Positions 18,903-27,827 are shown, counted from the first letter of the stretch. The stretch: 64,000 bases of DNA from Flavobacterium sp. (GCA_030153045.1 JASLID010000010.1:1-64000); one strand, 5' to 3'. Numbers and translations: made by a program. The notes: a model not told the origin generated them from the letters alone.

Positions 18903-20006
18903 TTAATTAGGAAACTCCCACCATTTATCAAATTTTACCTTTTGTTTTAAATAGGCTTTTTCTCCTATTCGTGGCGTCATTAGATCGATATTATTGATTT
19001 GGGCTAATTCCGAAATTTTAATTAACGGTTCGTTCCAATTATGATTTGCCAAAACAAATTTCCCCGAATGAACTGGGAGTAACATTTTTGATTTCAAGTC
19101 TTTAGAAGCCTGAATGACTTCTTCTGGCATCATATGAATGTATTTCCAGCTTTTATCGTATTGTCCATTTTCTAAAATGGATATATCAAAAGGGCCAAAT
19201 TCTTCTCCAATTTTAGTAAAATGGTCATCATAGCCGCTGTCGCCTCCAATGAATATTTTTGACGTTGGAGTTTGTAAAACATAAGACATCCAAAGCGATT
19301 GGTTTCTTTTAAAACCTCTACCCGAAAAATGCCTTGCGGAGACTGTATGAACTACAAAATTTCCCTCAAGTGTAATGGTTTCATTCCAGTCTTTTTCGAT
19401 GATTTTATCCGTCTCAAATCCCCAATGTTCGAAATGGGCTCCTGTTCCCAATCCGCAAATCACTTTTTTGATTTTAGGCTTGAGTTGCAAAATCGTTTTG
19501 TAATCCAAATGATCCCAATGGTCATGAGAGATGAACAAATAATCAATTTCAGGAAAATCATCAGCTGTATACACATCAGAACCTTTAAATGCTTTGGTTG
19601 TAAATGAAATTGGGGAAGCTGAGCCACTTAAAACAGGGTCAACCAATATCTTTTTCCCGTCTATTTGAAGAAAATAAGACGAATGACCAAGCCAAACGAT
19701 AACATCTTCTGCTGGGTTACTTTCTTTCAAATCTGTTTTTGTGGTAGGAATAATTCCGTTAGGCTTTTTAGCTTCATTTTTAGAGAATAAAAACTCTTTC
19801 ATTACGGTAAATAAATTAGCACCTTCAGTTAAATCAGGTGTGTGATTTAGATTTTGAAAAGCACCGTTTTTATAATTTGGAGAGTTTTGTATGGTTTTTA
19901 ATCTTTCGCCGCTGGGCAATTTGCCAAATTGTGGTTGTTTCATGAAGAAATAAACCATCGCTAAGAGACCCATTAATAGAAACAAGGTAAGTATCATAAA
20001 TTGCAT
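18903..20006 (-). CDS. RomA/NAPE-PLD-like metallo-beta-lactamase-fold hydrolase, membrane-anchored
   Basis: This 367-residue protein begins with a single hydrophobic helix (FMILTLFLLMGLLAMVYFF, about 3-21) and then a metallo-beta-lactamase domain. The metal ligands are in LFISHDHWDHLDY (HxHxDH), the histidine of ARHFSGRG, the aspartate of FIGGDSGYDDHF and the late histidine of LLPVHSGKF. The order of motifs, including GLGTGAHFEHWG and FGPFDISILENGQYD, resembles NAPE-hydrolysing phospholipase D and the enterobacterial RomA proteins rather than true beta-lactamases. A phospholipid or lipid-like substrate is plausible but unproven. It precedes the tetR efflux operon on the same strand and shares that operon's operator sequence, so it is probably co-regulated with efflux. 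Confidence 0.85.
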   Translation of the reverse strand: MQFMILTLFLLMGLLAMVYFFMKQPQFGKLPSGERLKTIQNSPNYKNGAFQNLNHTPDLTEGANLFTVMKEFLFSKNEAKKPNGIIPTTKTDLKESNPAEDVIVWLGHSSYFLQIDGKKILVDPVLSGSASPISFTTKAFKGSDVYTADDFPEIDYLFISHDHWDHLDYKTILQLKPKIKKVICGLGTGAHFEHWGFETDKIIEKDWNETITLEGNFVVHTVSARHFSGRGFKRNQSLWMSYVLQTPTSKIFIGGDSGYDDHFTKIGEEFGPFDISILENGQYDKSWKYIHMMPEEVIQASKDLKSKMLLPVHSGKFVLANHNWNEPLIKISELAQINNIDLMTPRIGEKAYLKQKVKFDKWWEFPN

Positions 20007-20040
20007 TATTTTGATAATAAATCGAGTGCAAATATAAAAT

Positions 20041-20068
20041 GGAAACTTTAGAAACTAAAATAGTTTCC
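20041..20068 (-). promoter_or_regulatory. Second copy of the TetR-type operator, before the hydrolase gene
   Basis: GGAAACT (20041-20047), 14 bases, AGTTTCC (20062-20068), 35 bases before the hydrolase ATG. The minus-strand box TATTTTAG (20062-20055) inside it is one mismatch from TAnnTTTG. The surrounding bases (GCAAATATAAAA on one side, TGTTTT on the other) also match the tetR copy. Confidence 0.72.
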
Positions 20069-20103
20069 TGTGTTTTAAGTCAAAATTAACATTTCATTCT
20101 TTA

Positions 20104-20135
20104 TTTGACAAACTGTTTAATTTGGAGTATTTTAG
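20104..20135 (+). promoter_or_regulatory. Promoter of the prenyl synthase gene
   Basis: TTTG (20104-20107), 20 bases, TATTTTAG (20128-20135, one mismatch from consensus), 15 bases before the ATG. It is divergent from the hydrolase promoter. Confidence 0.5.
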
Positions 20136-20150
20136 CCAAAAATTAAATTC

Positions 20151-21125
20151 ATGCTTTCCATTTCTCAATACCAGGACATTATTTTTGAGCACTTTTCAGG
20201 TTTAACTATCGAAAAAGAACCTAAAAATTTATACGAACCCATTGCCTATATTTTAGCATTGGGCGGCAAACGAATGCGTCCGGTTTTGACCTTAATGACT
20301 GCCGAAATTTTCAATTCAGATTATCAAAAAGCATTGGCTGCTGCAACAGCTGTTGAAGTTTTTCATAATTTTTCACTTATTCACGATGATATTATGGACG
20401 ATGCGCCTTTGCGTCGCGGACATGAAACGGTTCATGAAAAGTGGGATATAAATACCGGGATTTTGTCTGGTGATGCCATGTTGATTTTGGCATATCAATA
20501 CTTTGAACAATATGAGCCTAAAATTTTTAGAGAATTGGCCCAATTGTTTAGTAAAACTGCATTAGAAGTTTGCGAAGGCCAACAATGGGACGTAGATTTC
20601 GAACAACGTGATGATGTTACGATTCCTGAATACTTGAAAATGATCGAGTATAAAACAGCTGTTTTAGTTGGAGCGGCAATGAAAATGGGGGCAATTGTAG
20701 CCGAAACTTCAACTGAAAATGCGAATTTAATTTATGATTTTGGGTTAAATTTGGGGATTGCATTTCAATTGCAAGACGATTATTTAGATGCTTTTGGTGA
20801 TCCATTAACCTTTGGAAAACAAGTCGGGGGTGACATTATTGAAAATAAAAAAACCTATTTATATCTTAAAGCGATAGAATTTGCTAAAACTCAAGAAAAA
20901 GAGCAGTTACTACACTTATTCTCCATTAGACCAACTGACAATACAGATAAAATTAATTCTGTAAAAGAAGTTTTTAATGGTACTGGAGCCAGCGAAGCTA
21001 CGCAACAAGCAATTAAAAATTACACATTTAAAGCTTTTGAAACTTTAGAAAAAATGGATATTGAAGCGGAAAAAAAAGCCATCTTAAAATCATTTGGAGA
21101 GAATTTGATGAGTAGAAATGTTTAA
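20151..21125 (+). CDS. Polyprenyl (isoprenoid) diphosphate synthase
   Basis: This trans-prenyltransferase of 324 residues condenses isopentenyl diphosphate with an allylic diphosphate in the cytoplasm, making precursors of quinones, carotenoids or other isoprenoids. GGKRMRP (about 38-44) binds the substrate diphosphate. The first aspartate-rich motif is LIHDDIMDD with DDIMD at 79-83, next to the RRG of DAPLRRGHETVH. The second is FQLQDDYLDAFGD at about 209-213. All catalytic elements are present. Chain length cannot be fixed from sequence alone; geranylgeranyl or a longer product is likely in this group. A small conserved-looking gene follows on the same strand. Confidence 0.88.
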   Translation: MLSISQYQDIIFEHFSGLTIEKEPKNLYEPIAYILALGGKRMRPVLTLMTAEIFNSDYQKALAAATAVEVFHNFSLIHDDIMDDAPLRRGHETVHEKWDINTGILSGDAMLILAYQYFEQYEPKIFRELAQLFSKTALEVCEGQQWDVDFEQRDDVTIPEYLKMIEYKTAVLVGAAMKMGAIVAETSTENANLIYDFGLNLGIAFQLQDDYLDAFGDPLTFGKQVGGDIIENKKTYLYLKAIEFAKTQEKEQLLHLFSIRPTDNTDKINSVKEVFNGTGASEATQQAIKNYTFKAFETLEKMDIEAEKKAILKSFGENLMSRNV

Positions 21126-21177
21126 AAAAATCTCAATATTCAATTGAAATAAAGGTTCATGCTATTGTCAATTGAAA

Positions 21178-21543
21178 ATGAATATTACAACTATGTTTAT
21201 AGCCCCACAAAATACTGATTTATTACTTTCTGAAGCACAGAAAGAGACATTGTATGTAAAACTAGTTGAGCAAATAAATAAAGATTTTACATTGGCCAAT
21301 GAAGGGGTTGATTTTTCAATATCAATTACACCTATTGATTTAAAAATACAATTACACGATAAGATTTATAAATTAATTCAGCACAAATTTGCTGAATATT
21401 TGAACCTACTTTATATTATTGATGTTCCTGAAGATCAAATAAAAAAGCTCGACGGTTCAGATTTGGTTGAACTTTCTGAACAGGTTGCATTTCTAGTTTT
21501 AAAAAGAGAATGGCAAAAAGTGTGGTTCAGAAACAAGTATTAA
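21178..21543 (+). CDS. Hypothetical protein downstream of the prenyl synthase
   Basis: This 121-residue protein has no family that I recognise. I start it at the ATG at 21178 (MNITTMFIAPQNTDLLLS); a TTG two codons earlier is less likely. It lacks a signal peptide, membrane segment or cysteine motif. It is predicted mainly helical with alternating charged residues (KETLYVKLVEQINKDF, LVLKREWQKVWF), consistent with a small soluble protein. It follows the prenyl synthase after about 50 bases without a visible terminator, so it is probably co-transcribed. Its stop codon lies only three bases from the stop of the convergent beta-helix gene, leaving no room for a terminator between them. Confidence 0.7.
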   Translation: MNITTMFIAPQNTDLLLSEAQKETLYVKLVEQINKDFTLANEGVDFSISITPIDLKIQLHDKIYKLIQHKFAEYLNLLYIIDVPEDQIKKLDGSDLVELSEQVAFLVLKREWQKVWFRNKY

Positions 21544-21546
21544 ATT

Positions 21547-22839
21547 TTATTTATTAAACTTACCGTTGTTATTTGCTAATCGGCTAGTTAGCATTTGATT
21601 ATCTTTGATTCTAAAATCGGGCATTTTCTTCAAATCTGCATCAACAAAGAAATCAATATTGTTCGATTTTGAAAACTCAATAAGAAACACGTCGTTTTTG
21701 TACCAATCGCTTACCTGTTGATTTTTTTCAGAAATTTCACTTTCAATATTTGCGTTACAATTATTAAACAACATGTCTTGAAGTTTTATCTTCTGTAAAT
21801 TTTCAAAATTGATTTTAATTTTTCCATCTAAAAGAACCGCCTGATTAAAACCAGAAATAACGCTATTGTTAATACTTAAAAAGCTATTTTCTCTAACAAA
21901 TACAGCTTCTCGAGTTAAGCCAGTATTGTCAAGTTCTTCATTCAATAATGTAATGTTAGTTGCTGTTAAGTTCGTTGGTTTTTTAGACATGTCTGCATTT
22001 GATGCAATGTCAAACGTTTCAACTTCAATACATCGTGGGTTTTCTGAACTTGAAATATAAGGATTTCTAATGGCAATACTGTTGTTTAAAGAACATTGTA
22101 CACCTTCGGTAAAATCATAATCATCGTCAATAGCTCTAAATGATATTAAATTCTTCAAATAAACATTACCCCCAAAACATTCAAAAGAATCGTCATTTGA
22201 AAAACTAACTTGAATATTATTCAGTATGGTTTTACTGCCTACACCAGCCAATGAAAGTCCATTAAATGCTTTTGAGTTTCTTCCTTTTTTTCCAGCAAAC
22301 TCTATGCGAACATAATTTAAAATTCCAGAATCGCTTTCGTCATTAAACCCTCCATAAGCATTGTGTTTTGGATCTAAATTAAGATCAAGTTGTCCAGTAA
22401 ATTTATTTGTAGGGGCCTCTCCTAAAATTATCAAGCCGCCCCAATCACCAGCTCTACGTTGAGAAGCTTCTTTATTTGAAGTAAAAACAATTGGATCTGT
22501 TTCCGAACCTAGAGCTATTATTTTTGAACCTTTTGTTATTACTAAAGCACCTTCACTTTCGTAATCACCTCTTATTAAGGTTCCTGGCTCAATATTTAAA
22601 GTTGCTCCATTGGTTACATATACAACACCAGAAAGTAAGTAAACGTCTTTTTTAAATAATGTAGTATTTTTATTTATCTCGCCACTTAATAAAATAGTGG
22701 ACTCTTTATAAATTGTGCTTTTAGGTTTAAAATTTGTCCAGTTTTTAAACCAATTTACTTCTCCAACAATTCCCTTTTCATTTTGTGCAGTAACCAATAG
22801 TACATTGCATAAAGCAATACTTAAGATAATTTTTCTCAT
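21547..22839 (-). CDS. Exported right-handed parallel beta-helix protein
   Basis: This 430-residue protein has a signal peptide ending LLVTAQ at about 19. The body is a run of short beta-strand repeats: VYVTNGATLNIEPGTLIRG, ALVITKGSKIIALGS, DPIVFTSN, LAGVGSKTILNNIQVSFSNDD and LKNLISFRAIDDDYDF. This is the pattern of a right-handed parallel beta-helix. The block with AGDWGGLIILG is shared with many secreted Bacteroidetes proteins of unknown role. It has no T9SS sorting domain, so it may stay in the periplasm or reach the outer membrane another way. No catalytic residues can be assigned. A perfect palindrome at 22930-22944 lies about 90 bases upstream and may be a regulator site. Confidence 0.75.
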   Translation of the reverse strand: MRKIILSIALCNVLLVTAQNEKGIVGEVNWFKNWTNFKPKSTIYKESTILLSGEINKNTTLFKKDVYLLSGVVYVTNGATLNIEPGTLIRGDYESEGALVITKGSKIIALGSETDPIVFTSNKEASQRRAGDWGGLIILGEAPTNKFTGQLDLNLDPKHNAYGGFNDESDSGILNYVRIEFAGKKGRNSKAFNGLSLAGVGSKTILNNIQVSFSNDDSFECFGGNVYLKNLISFRAIDDDYDFTEGVQCSLNNSIAIRNPYISSSENPRCIEVETFDIASNADMSKKPTNLTATNITLLNEELDNTGLTREAVFVRENSFLSINNSVISGFNQAVLLDGKIKINFENLQKIKLQDMLFNNCNANIESEISEKNQQVSDWYKNDVFLIEFSKSNNIDFFVDADLKKMPDFRIKDNQMLTSRLANNNGKFNK

Positions 22840-22929
22840 GATATAGGTTATTAATTTATTTTGGAAAATCGCAGATGCTTACAACAAGCTTCAACCCATT
22901 AAAATTAAATAGTACTATACAAAAAAAAC

Positions 22930-22944
22930 TACGGTTTTACCGTA
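22930..22944. promoter_or_regulatory. Palindrome TACGGT-TTT-ACCGTA upstream of the beta-helix gene
   Basis: Perfect 6-bp arms with a 3-base centre, 91 bases before the ATG of the 21547-22839 gene. The form suits a dimeric regulator site, but it occurs once in this window and the assignment is inference. Confidence 0.35.
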
Positions 22945-23059
22945 TAAAAAGTTAAACTTTAGGTAGTTAGCTAAATGAATAAAAAAAAAGAGGAATGTTG
23001 ATTAATGAAAATTATACGAATTGGAAGAGTTTCTTCTTGCAAATTAAATTTGAATGAAA

Positions 23060-23611
23060 TTAAAAATAAACTCTAACAAACGGCATCCAAGCCTGACTAT
23101 AAACATAATCAGATTCATTGAACAAAATATTGTATCGAATACCAATCGTTAAATTCTGATTTCGATAACCCGCACCAAGAAATAACGCAGTATTCCAAAA
23201 ATTATCTTTTATTCTAGGATTAAATTGTGTGAAAGTATTGTTGACCCTAAGTTCTTCTAATTCTACAGACAACTGTACTTGTGGAATCGGATTTATAAGC
23301 CCAATCAAACTGGCTCCATAAATATGGGAATTGTAAAAATCTCTTTGTTTTGCATAACTGTATTGCGCGCCAAGACCAAAAGCAACATATCCATTTGCTT
23401 CATAAATTGCACTGGGCGCAACGGCAATGTTGGTATAATCGCTTCCTATACCCAATCCTAATCCTCCACCAAGCCTTACTTTGCTCCAAAATTCACTTTT
23501 TCGTGATTTTGGAATTGTATCCTGAGCATTACTTTGGGAGAAAATAAATATAAAACAAACACAAATTGCTATTCTTGTTAAAAAACTGTCCAAGTGAGAT
23601 TTTTGTTTCAT
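23060..23611 (-). CDS. Predicted outer-membrane beta-barrel protein, divergent from sucA
   Basis: This 183-residue protein starts at the ATG ending at 23611 (MKQKSHLDSF), giving a signal peptide that ends SQSNAQ. The remainder has alternating strands ending in an aromatic residue, as in small outer-membrane barrels: VRLGGGLGLGIGSDYTNIAVAPSA, YVAFGLGAQYSYAKQ, LFLGAGYRN and the terminal PFVRVYF. Similar genes beside sucA in Flavobacteriaceae are sometimes labelled alpha-ketoglutarate decarboxylase. I regard that as a carry-over from the neighbour, because nothing here resembles an enzyme active site. It is transcribed divergently from sucA, about 110 bases away. Function unknown. Confidence 0.78.
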   Translation of the reverse strand: MKQKSHLDSFLTRIAICVCFIFIFSQSNAQDTIPKSRKSEFWSKVRLGGGLGLGIGSDYTNIAVAPSAIYEANGYVAFGLGAQYSYAKQRDFYNSHIYGASLIGLINPIPQVQLSVELEELRVNNTFTQFNPRIKDNFWNTALFLGAGYRNQNLTIGIRYNILFNESDYVYSQAWMPFVRVYF

Positions 23612-23673
23612 TTTTAGCAATAATTTATGATATAAAAGTATAAAAAACATTAGAAGATTATTGCAAAGTATTG

Positions 23674-23681
23674 TACTTTTG
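23674..23681 (+). promoter_or_regulatory. -7 box of sucA
   Basis: TACTTTTG fits TAnnTTTG exactly and lies 40 bases before the sucA ATG. A longer sucA reading frame would begin in the three bases just before this box, which argues against that start. Confidence 0.5.
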
Positions 23682-23721
23682 TCAAAATTTTTTTAACCAA
23701 AAATCGTCATTCGACAGAATT

Positions 23722-26493
23722 ATGGATAGGTTTTCCTTTTTAAACGCAGCACATACTGCATTTTTTGCAGATTTATACGAACAATATTTACAAAATCCCG
23801 ATAGCGTAGAGCCAAGTTGGAGAAGTTTTTTCCAAGGATTTGACTTTGCTAATGAGTTTGGCGCGAGCCCAGCTGATGAGCTTTCGATGATGGCCGAAGG
23901 CAATGCCGATTGTTCCATTGTTTCCGATAAATTACAAAAAGAATTTGGAGTTTTAAAACTCATCGACGGTTACAGAACCCGTGGACATTTGTTTACCAAA
24001 ACAAACCCTGTTCGTGATCGTAGAACATATTCTCCAACATTAGCCATTGAGAATTTCGGATTGTCATCAGCCGATTTAAACACTGTTTTTGATGCTGCCA
24101 AAGTGGTCAACATGCCACCAAGCACACTTCAAAGTATTTTAGACCACCTTAACAAAGTGTATTGTGAGTCTATTGGTGTCGAATACATGTACATTCGTGA
24201 GCCAAAAGTATTGGAATGGATTCAGGCACGTTTAGACATCAACGACAATCTTCCAAATTTCAACGCGGAAGAAAAGAAAAGAATTCTTAAAAAATTAAAC
24301 GAAGCAGTTTCTTTCGAGAACTTCTTACATACAAAATACGTAGGTCAAAAACGTTTCTCTCTAGAGGGTTGCGAAACAACCATTCCTGCTTTAGACGCTT
24401 TAATTGAAGCTGCTGCAGAAAAAGGTGTAGAAAAGTTTGTGATGGGAATGGCACACCGTGGCCGTTTGAACACCTTAGCCAATGTTTTTGGAAAAAACAC
24501 ACAAGATATCTTCTCAGAATTTGACGGAAAAGATTACGATGATGACGCTCTATTCGACGGTGACGTAAAATACCACTTAGGATTAACTGCAACCAGAACA
24601 ACTCAAACCGGGAAGAAAATCAACATCAATTTAGCACCAAACCCTTCTCACTTAGAAACAGTAGGTGCTGTTATTGAAGGAATTGCCCGCGCCAAACAAG
24701 ATCGTTATTATCCTAATGATGCTTCAAAAGTATTGCCAATTGCCGTTCACGGTGACGCCGCAGTGGCTGGTCAAGGTATTGTGTACGAAATTGTACAGAT
24801 GGCAAAATTAGACGGATATAAAACCAACGGAACAATTCACTTAGTGATTAACAATCAGGTTGGATTTACCACGAATTATTTAGACGCGCGTTCTTCAACG
24901 TATTGTACTGATATTGCTAAAGTAACTTTATCACCTGTACTTCACGTGAATGCTGACGATGCAGAAGCAGTAGTTCATGCCATGTTATTTGCTTTGGATT
25001 ACAGAATGGAATTCAAAACCGATGTTTTCATCGATTTATTAGGATACAGAAAATACGGGCACAATGAAGGTGATGAACCTCGTTTTACCCAACCTCAATT
25101 ATACAAAGCCATCTCTAAACATAAAAACGCAAGAGATATCTATGCTGAAAAATTATTAGCAGAAGGTGTCATCGCCGCCAATTATGTAGCTGGCCTAGAA
25201 GAAGAATACAAAGCAACTCTGGATCAGAATCTGGAAGCTTCCCGTAAAAAAGACTTAACCATCATCAAGCCATTTATGCAAGATGAATGGGAAAATTTTG
25301 AACAGGTAAGCGACGATGTCATGCTTCAAAAGTTTGACACGAAAGTTAAAAAGTCAATATTGACAGACATTGCGAAAGTAGTGACTGAATTGCCTTCGGA
25401 TAAAAAATTCTTAAGTAAAACATCTAAATTAATCAACGATAGAAAAACCATGTTTTTCGAAACGGATAAGTTGGATTGGGCTATGGGAGAAATGTTAGCT
25501 TACGGCTCTCTTTTAACAGAAGGTTACGATGTTCGTATTTCTGGACAAGACGTAGAGCGTGGAACATTCTCACACCGTCACGCTGTTGTAAAAGTTGAAG
25601 ATTCGGAAGAAGAAGTGGTTTTACTGAATCAATTAAAAGACCAAAAAGGTAAATTCTACATCTATAATTCACTATTATCAGAATACGGAGTTGTAGGTTT
25701 CGATTACGGATATGCTTTGGCTAGTCCAAATACACTAACGATTTGGGAAGCACAGTTTGGGGATTTCTCTAACGGAGCTCAAATCATGTTAGACCAATAC
25801 ATTTCGGCAGCGGAAGACAAATGGAACAACCAAAACGGATTGGTATTCTTATTGCCACACGGGTATGAAAACCAAGGTGCTGAACACTCTTCAGCTCGTA
25901 TGGAACGTTACTTACAATTATGTGCAAAACATAATATGTATGTTGCCGATTGTACTACGCCAGCCAATTTCTTCCACTTGTTGAGAAGACAAATGGTAAC
26001 CAAATTCCGTAAACCGTTAATTGTGTTTACACCAAAAAGTTTATTGCGTCATCCATTAGCAGTTTCTTCAATTGAAGAATTTGCAACCGGAGAATTCCAG
26101 GAAGTAATTGACGATGCAAGCGTAAATCCAAAAGATGTAAAATCATTAGTATTCTGTACCGGTAAATTCTACTACGACTTATTAGCCGAAAGAGAAGCCA
26201 ACGGAAGAAACGATGTAGCTCTGGTAAGAATCGAACAATTATTCCCATTGCCAACAGAACAATTAAAAGCAATTATCGCTAAATACCCTAACGTAGACGA
26301 CTATGTTTGGGCACAGGAAGAGCCTAAAAACATGGGAGCTTACGGCTTTATGTTGATGAACTTCAATGAAGTGAAATTACGTTTGGCATCACAAAAAGCA
26401 TACAGTGCACCCGCAGCAGGAAGTTATGCACGTGCTAAAAAACGTCATGCCAATGCCATCGCTATGGTTTTTGACAAGAATTTGTTCCAATAA
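23722..26493 (+). CDS. sucA: 2-oxoglutarate dehydrogenase E1 component
   Basis: This thiamine-diphosphate enzyme of 923 residues decarboxylates 2-oxoglutarate and transfers the succinyl group to the lipoyl arm of SucB in the TCA cycle. I chose the ATG giving MDRFSFLNAAHTAFFADLYE, which aligns with the family N-terminus (the E2-binding segment YEQYLQNPDSVEPSWRSFF). Family signatures include MGMAHRGRLNTLANVFGK, LAPNPSHLE, HGDAAVAGQGIVYE, the cofactor motif GHNEGDEPRFTQP, and in the C-terminal transketolase domain SGQDVERGTFSHRHAV and FLPHGYENQGAEHSSARMERYLQL. It is followed after 56 bases by sucB, so the two are one operon. The E3 gene (lpd) is not in this window. Confidence 0.96.
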   Translation: MDRFSFLNAAHTAFFADLYEQYLQNPDSVEPSWRSFFQGFDFANEFGASPADELSMMAEGNADCSIVSDKLQKEFGVLKLIDGYRTRGHLFTKTNPVRDRRTYSPTLAIENFGLSSADLNTVFDAAKVVNMPPSTLQSILDHLNKVYCESIGVEYMYIREPKVLEWIQARLDINDNLPNFNAEEKKRILKKLNEAVSFENFLHTKYVGQKRFSLEGCETTIPALDALIEAAAEKGVEKFVMGMAHRGRLNTLANVFGKNTQDIFSEFDGKDYDDDALFDGDVKYHLGLTATRTTQTGKKININLAPNPSHLETVGAVIEGIARAKQDRYYPNDASKVLPIAVHGDAAVAGQGIVYEIVQMAKLDGYKTNGTIHLVINNQVGFTTNYLDARSSTYCTDIAKVTLSPVLHVNADDAEAVVHAMLFALDYRMEFKTDVFIDLLGYRKYGHNEGDEPRFTQPQLYKAISKHKNARDIYAEKLLAEGVIAANYVAGLEEEYKATLDQNLEASRKKDLTIIKPFMQDEWENFEQVSDDVMLQKFDTKVKKSILTDIAKVVTELPSDKKFLSKTSKLINDRKTMFFETDKLDWAMGEMLAYGSLLTEGYDVRISGQDVERGTFSHRHAVVKVEDSEEEVVLLNQLKDQKGKFYIYNSLLSEYGVVGFDYGYALASPNTLTIWEAQFGDFSNGAQIMLDQYISAAEDKWNNQNGLVFLLPHGYENQGAEHSSARMERYLQLCAKHNMYVADCTTPANFFHLLRRQMVTKFRKPLIVFTPKSLLRHPLAVSSIEEFATGEFQEVIDDASVNPKDVKSLVFCTGKFYYDLLAEREANGRNDVALVRIEQLFPLPTEQLKAIIAKYPNVDDYVWAQEEPKNMGAYGFMLMNFNEVKLRLASQKAYSAPAAGSYARAKKRHANAIAMVFDKNLFQ

Positions 26494-26549
26494 AATTGTA
26501 TTTTTGATTAAGAGAAGATAATAACAACACCATATAAAATTATATACCC

Positions 26550-27764
26550 ATGATTTTAGAAATGAAAGTCCCTTCACCAGGGGAATCAATCAAAGAAGTT
26601 GAAATAGCAACTTGGTTAGTAAAAGACGGAGATTATGTAGAAAAAGACCAAGCCATTGCTGAGGTTGATTCAGATAAAGCTACATTAGAATTACCAGCAG
26701 AAGCCAGCGGAATCATTACGCTTAAAGCAGAAGAAGGTGATGCAGTAGCCGTTGGACAAGTCGTTTGCTTAATTGACACCAGTGCCGCAAAACCTGAAGG
26801 TGGCGCAGCTGCTCCTAAGGCGGAAGCTCCAAAAGCAGAAGAGAAAAAAGTAGAAGCTCCGAAAGCGGCTCCAGCTGCAGCAACATATGCAACAGGAACA
26901 CCTTCTCCGGCAGCTAAGAAAATATTAGACGAGAAAAACATCAATCCTTCTGACATCGTTGGAACTGGAAAAGCAGGAAGAGTAACTAAAGATGACGCTG
27001 TAAATGCAGTACCTTCTATGGGAACTCCAACAGGCGGTTCTCGTGGTTCGGAAAGAACTAAATTATCGATGTTGCGTCGTAAAGTAGCAGAACGTTTGGT
27101 ATCGGCTAAAAACGAAACAGCGATGTTGACTACTTTCAACGAAGTAGACATGAGTGCTATTTACGCTTTACGCGATCAGTACAAAGAAGAATTCAAAGCC
27201 AAACACCAAATGGGATTAGGTTTTATGTCGTTCTTTACTAAAGCCGTAACTCGCGCTTTAAAATTATACCCTGACGTGAATTCTATGATTGACGGACAGG
27301 AAAAAATTGCTTACGATTTTTGTGATATCTCAGTAGCCGTTTCTGGTCCAAAAGGATTAATGGTTCCTGTAGTTCGTAGCGCTGAGAACTTAACGTTCCG
27401 TGGTGTTGAAGCTGAAATCAAACGTTTGGCTATCCGTGCTCGTGACGGTCAAATTACAGTTGATGAAATGACAGGTGGAACATTCACCATTTCTAATGGT
27501 GGTGTTTTTGGAAGTATGTTATCTACTCCAATTATCAATCCTCCTCAATCAGGTATTCTTGGAATGCACAATGTAGTGGAAAGACCTGTAGTGAAAAACG
27601 GTCAGATTGTTATTGCTCCAGTAATGTTTGTGGCTTTATCTTATGACCACAGAATCATCGACGGTCGTGAGTCAGTTGGTTTCTTAGTTGCTGTAAAAGA
27701 AGCTTTAGAAAACCCAATTGAAATTTTGATGGACAACAATCCTAAAAAAGCTTTGGAACTTTAG
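26550..27764 (+). CDS. sucB: 2-oxoglutarate dehydrogenase E2, dihydrolipoyl succinyltransferase
   Basis: This E2 core subunit of 404 residues accepts the succinyl group from SucA and passes it to CoA. The N-terminal lipoyl domain carries the modified lysine K43 in EVDSDKATLELP. An alanine/proline/lysine-rich linker (about 85-115) is followed by the E3-binding domain (SPAAKKILDEKNINPSDIVGTGKAGRVTKDD). The catalytic acetyltransferase domain ends with SYDHRIIDGRE, with catalytic H367 and D371. A single lipoyl domain is normal for this enzyme. It is the second gene of the sucAB operon, closed by a strong terminator. Confidence 0.96.
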   Translation: MILEMKVPSPGESIKEVEIATWLVKDGDYVEKDQAIAEVDSDKATLELPAEASGIITLKAEEGDAVAVGQVVCLIDTSAAKPEGGAAAPKAEAPKAEEKKVEAPKAAPAAATYATGTPSPAAKKILDEKNINPSDIVGTGKAGRVTKDDAVNAVPSMGTPTGGSRGSERTKLSMLRRKVAERLVSAKNETAMLTTFNEVDMSAIYALRDQYKEEFKAKHQMGLGFMSFFTKAVTRALKLYPDVNSMIDGQEKIAYDFCDISVAVSGPKGLMVPVVRSAENLTFRGVEAEIKRLAIRARDGQITVDEMTGGTFTISNGGVFGSMLSTPIINPPQSGILGMHNVVERPVVKNGQIVIAPVMFVALSYDHRIIDGRESVGFLVAVKEALENPIEILMDNNPKKALEL

Positions 27765-27786
27765 GCATTACCCTATTCTATAATAT

Positions 27787-27821
27787 AAAACCCGTCTCTT
27801 TTAAAAAAGAGGCGGGTTTCT
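27787..27821. terminator. Bidirectional terminator between sucAB and the convergent lipoprotein gene
   Basis: AAACCCGTCTCTTTT / AAAAGAGGCGGGTTT hairpin with T-run; it lies within 25 bases of the stop codons of both convergent genes. Confidence 0.85.
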
Positions 27822-27827
27822 TTGTTT

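Noticed and set aside
23060..23611. Annotation of the sucA neighbour as an alpha-ketoglutarate decarboxylase
   Set aside because: The protein is a short, strand-rich exported barrel without thiamine-diphosphate or decarboxylase motifs; the label is probably borrowed from sucA.
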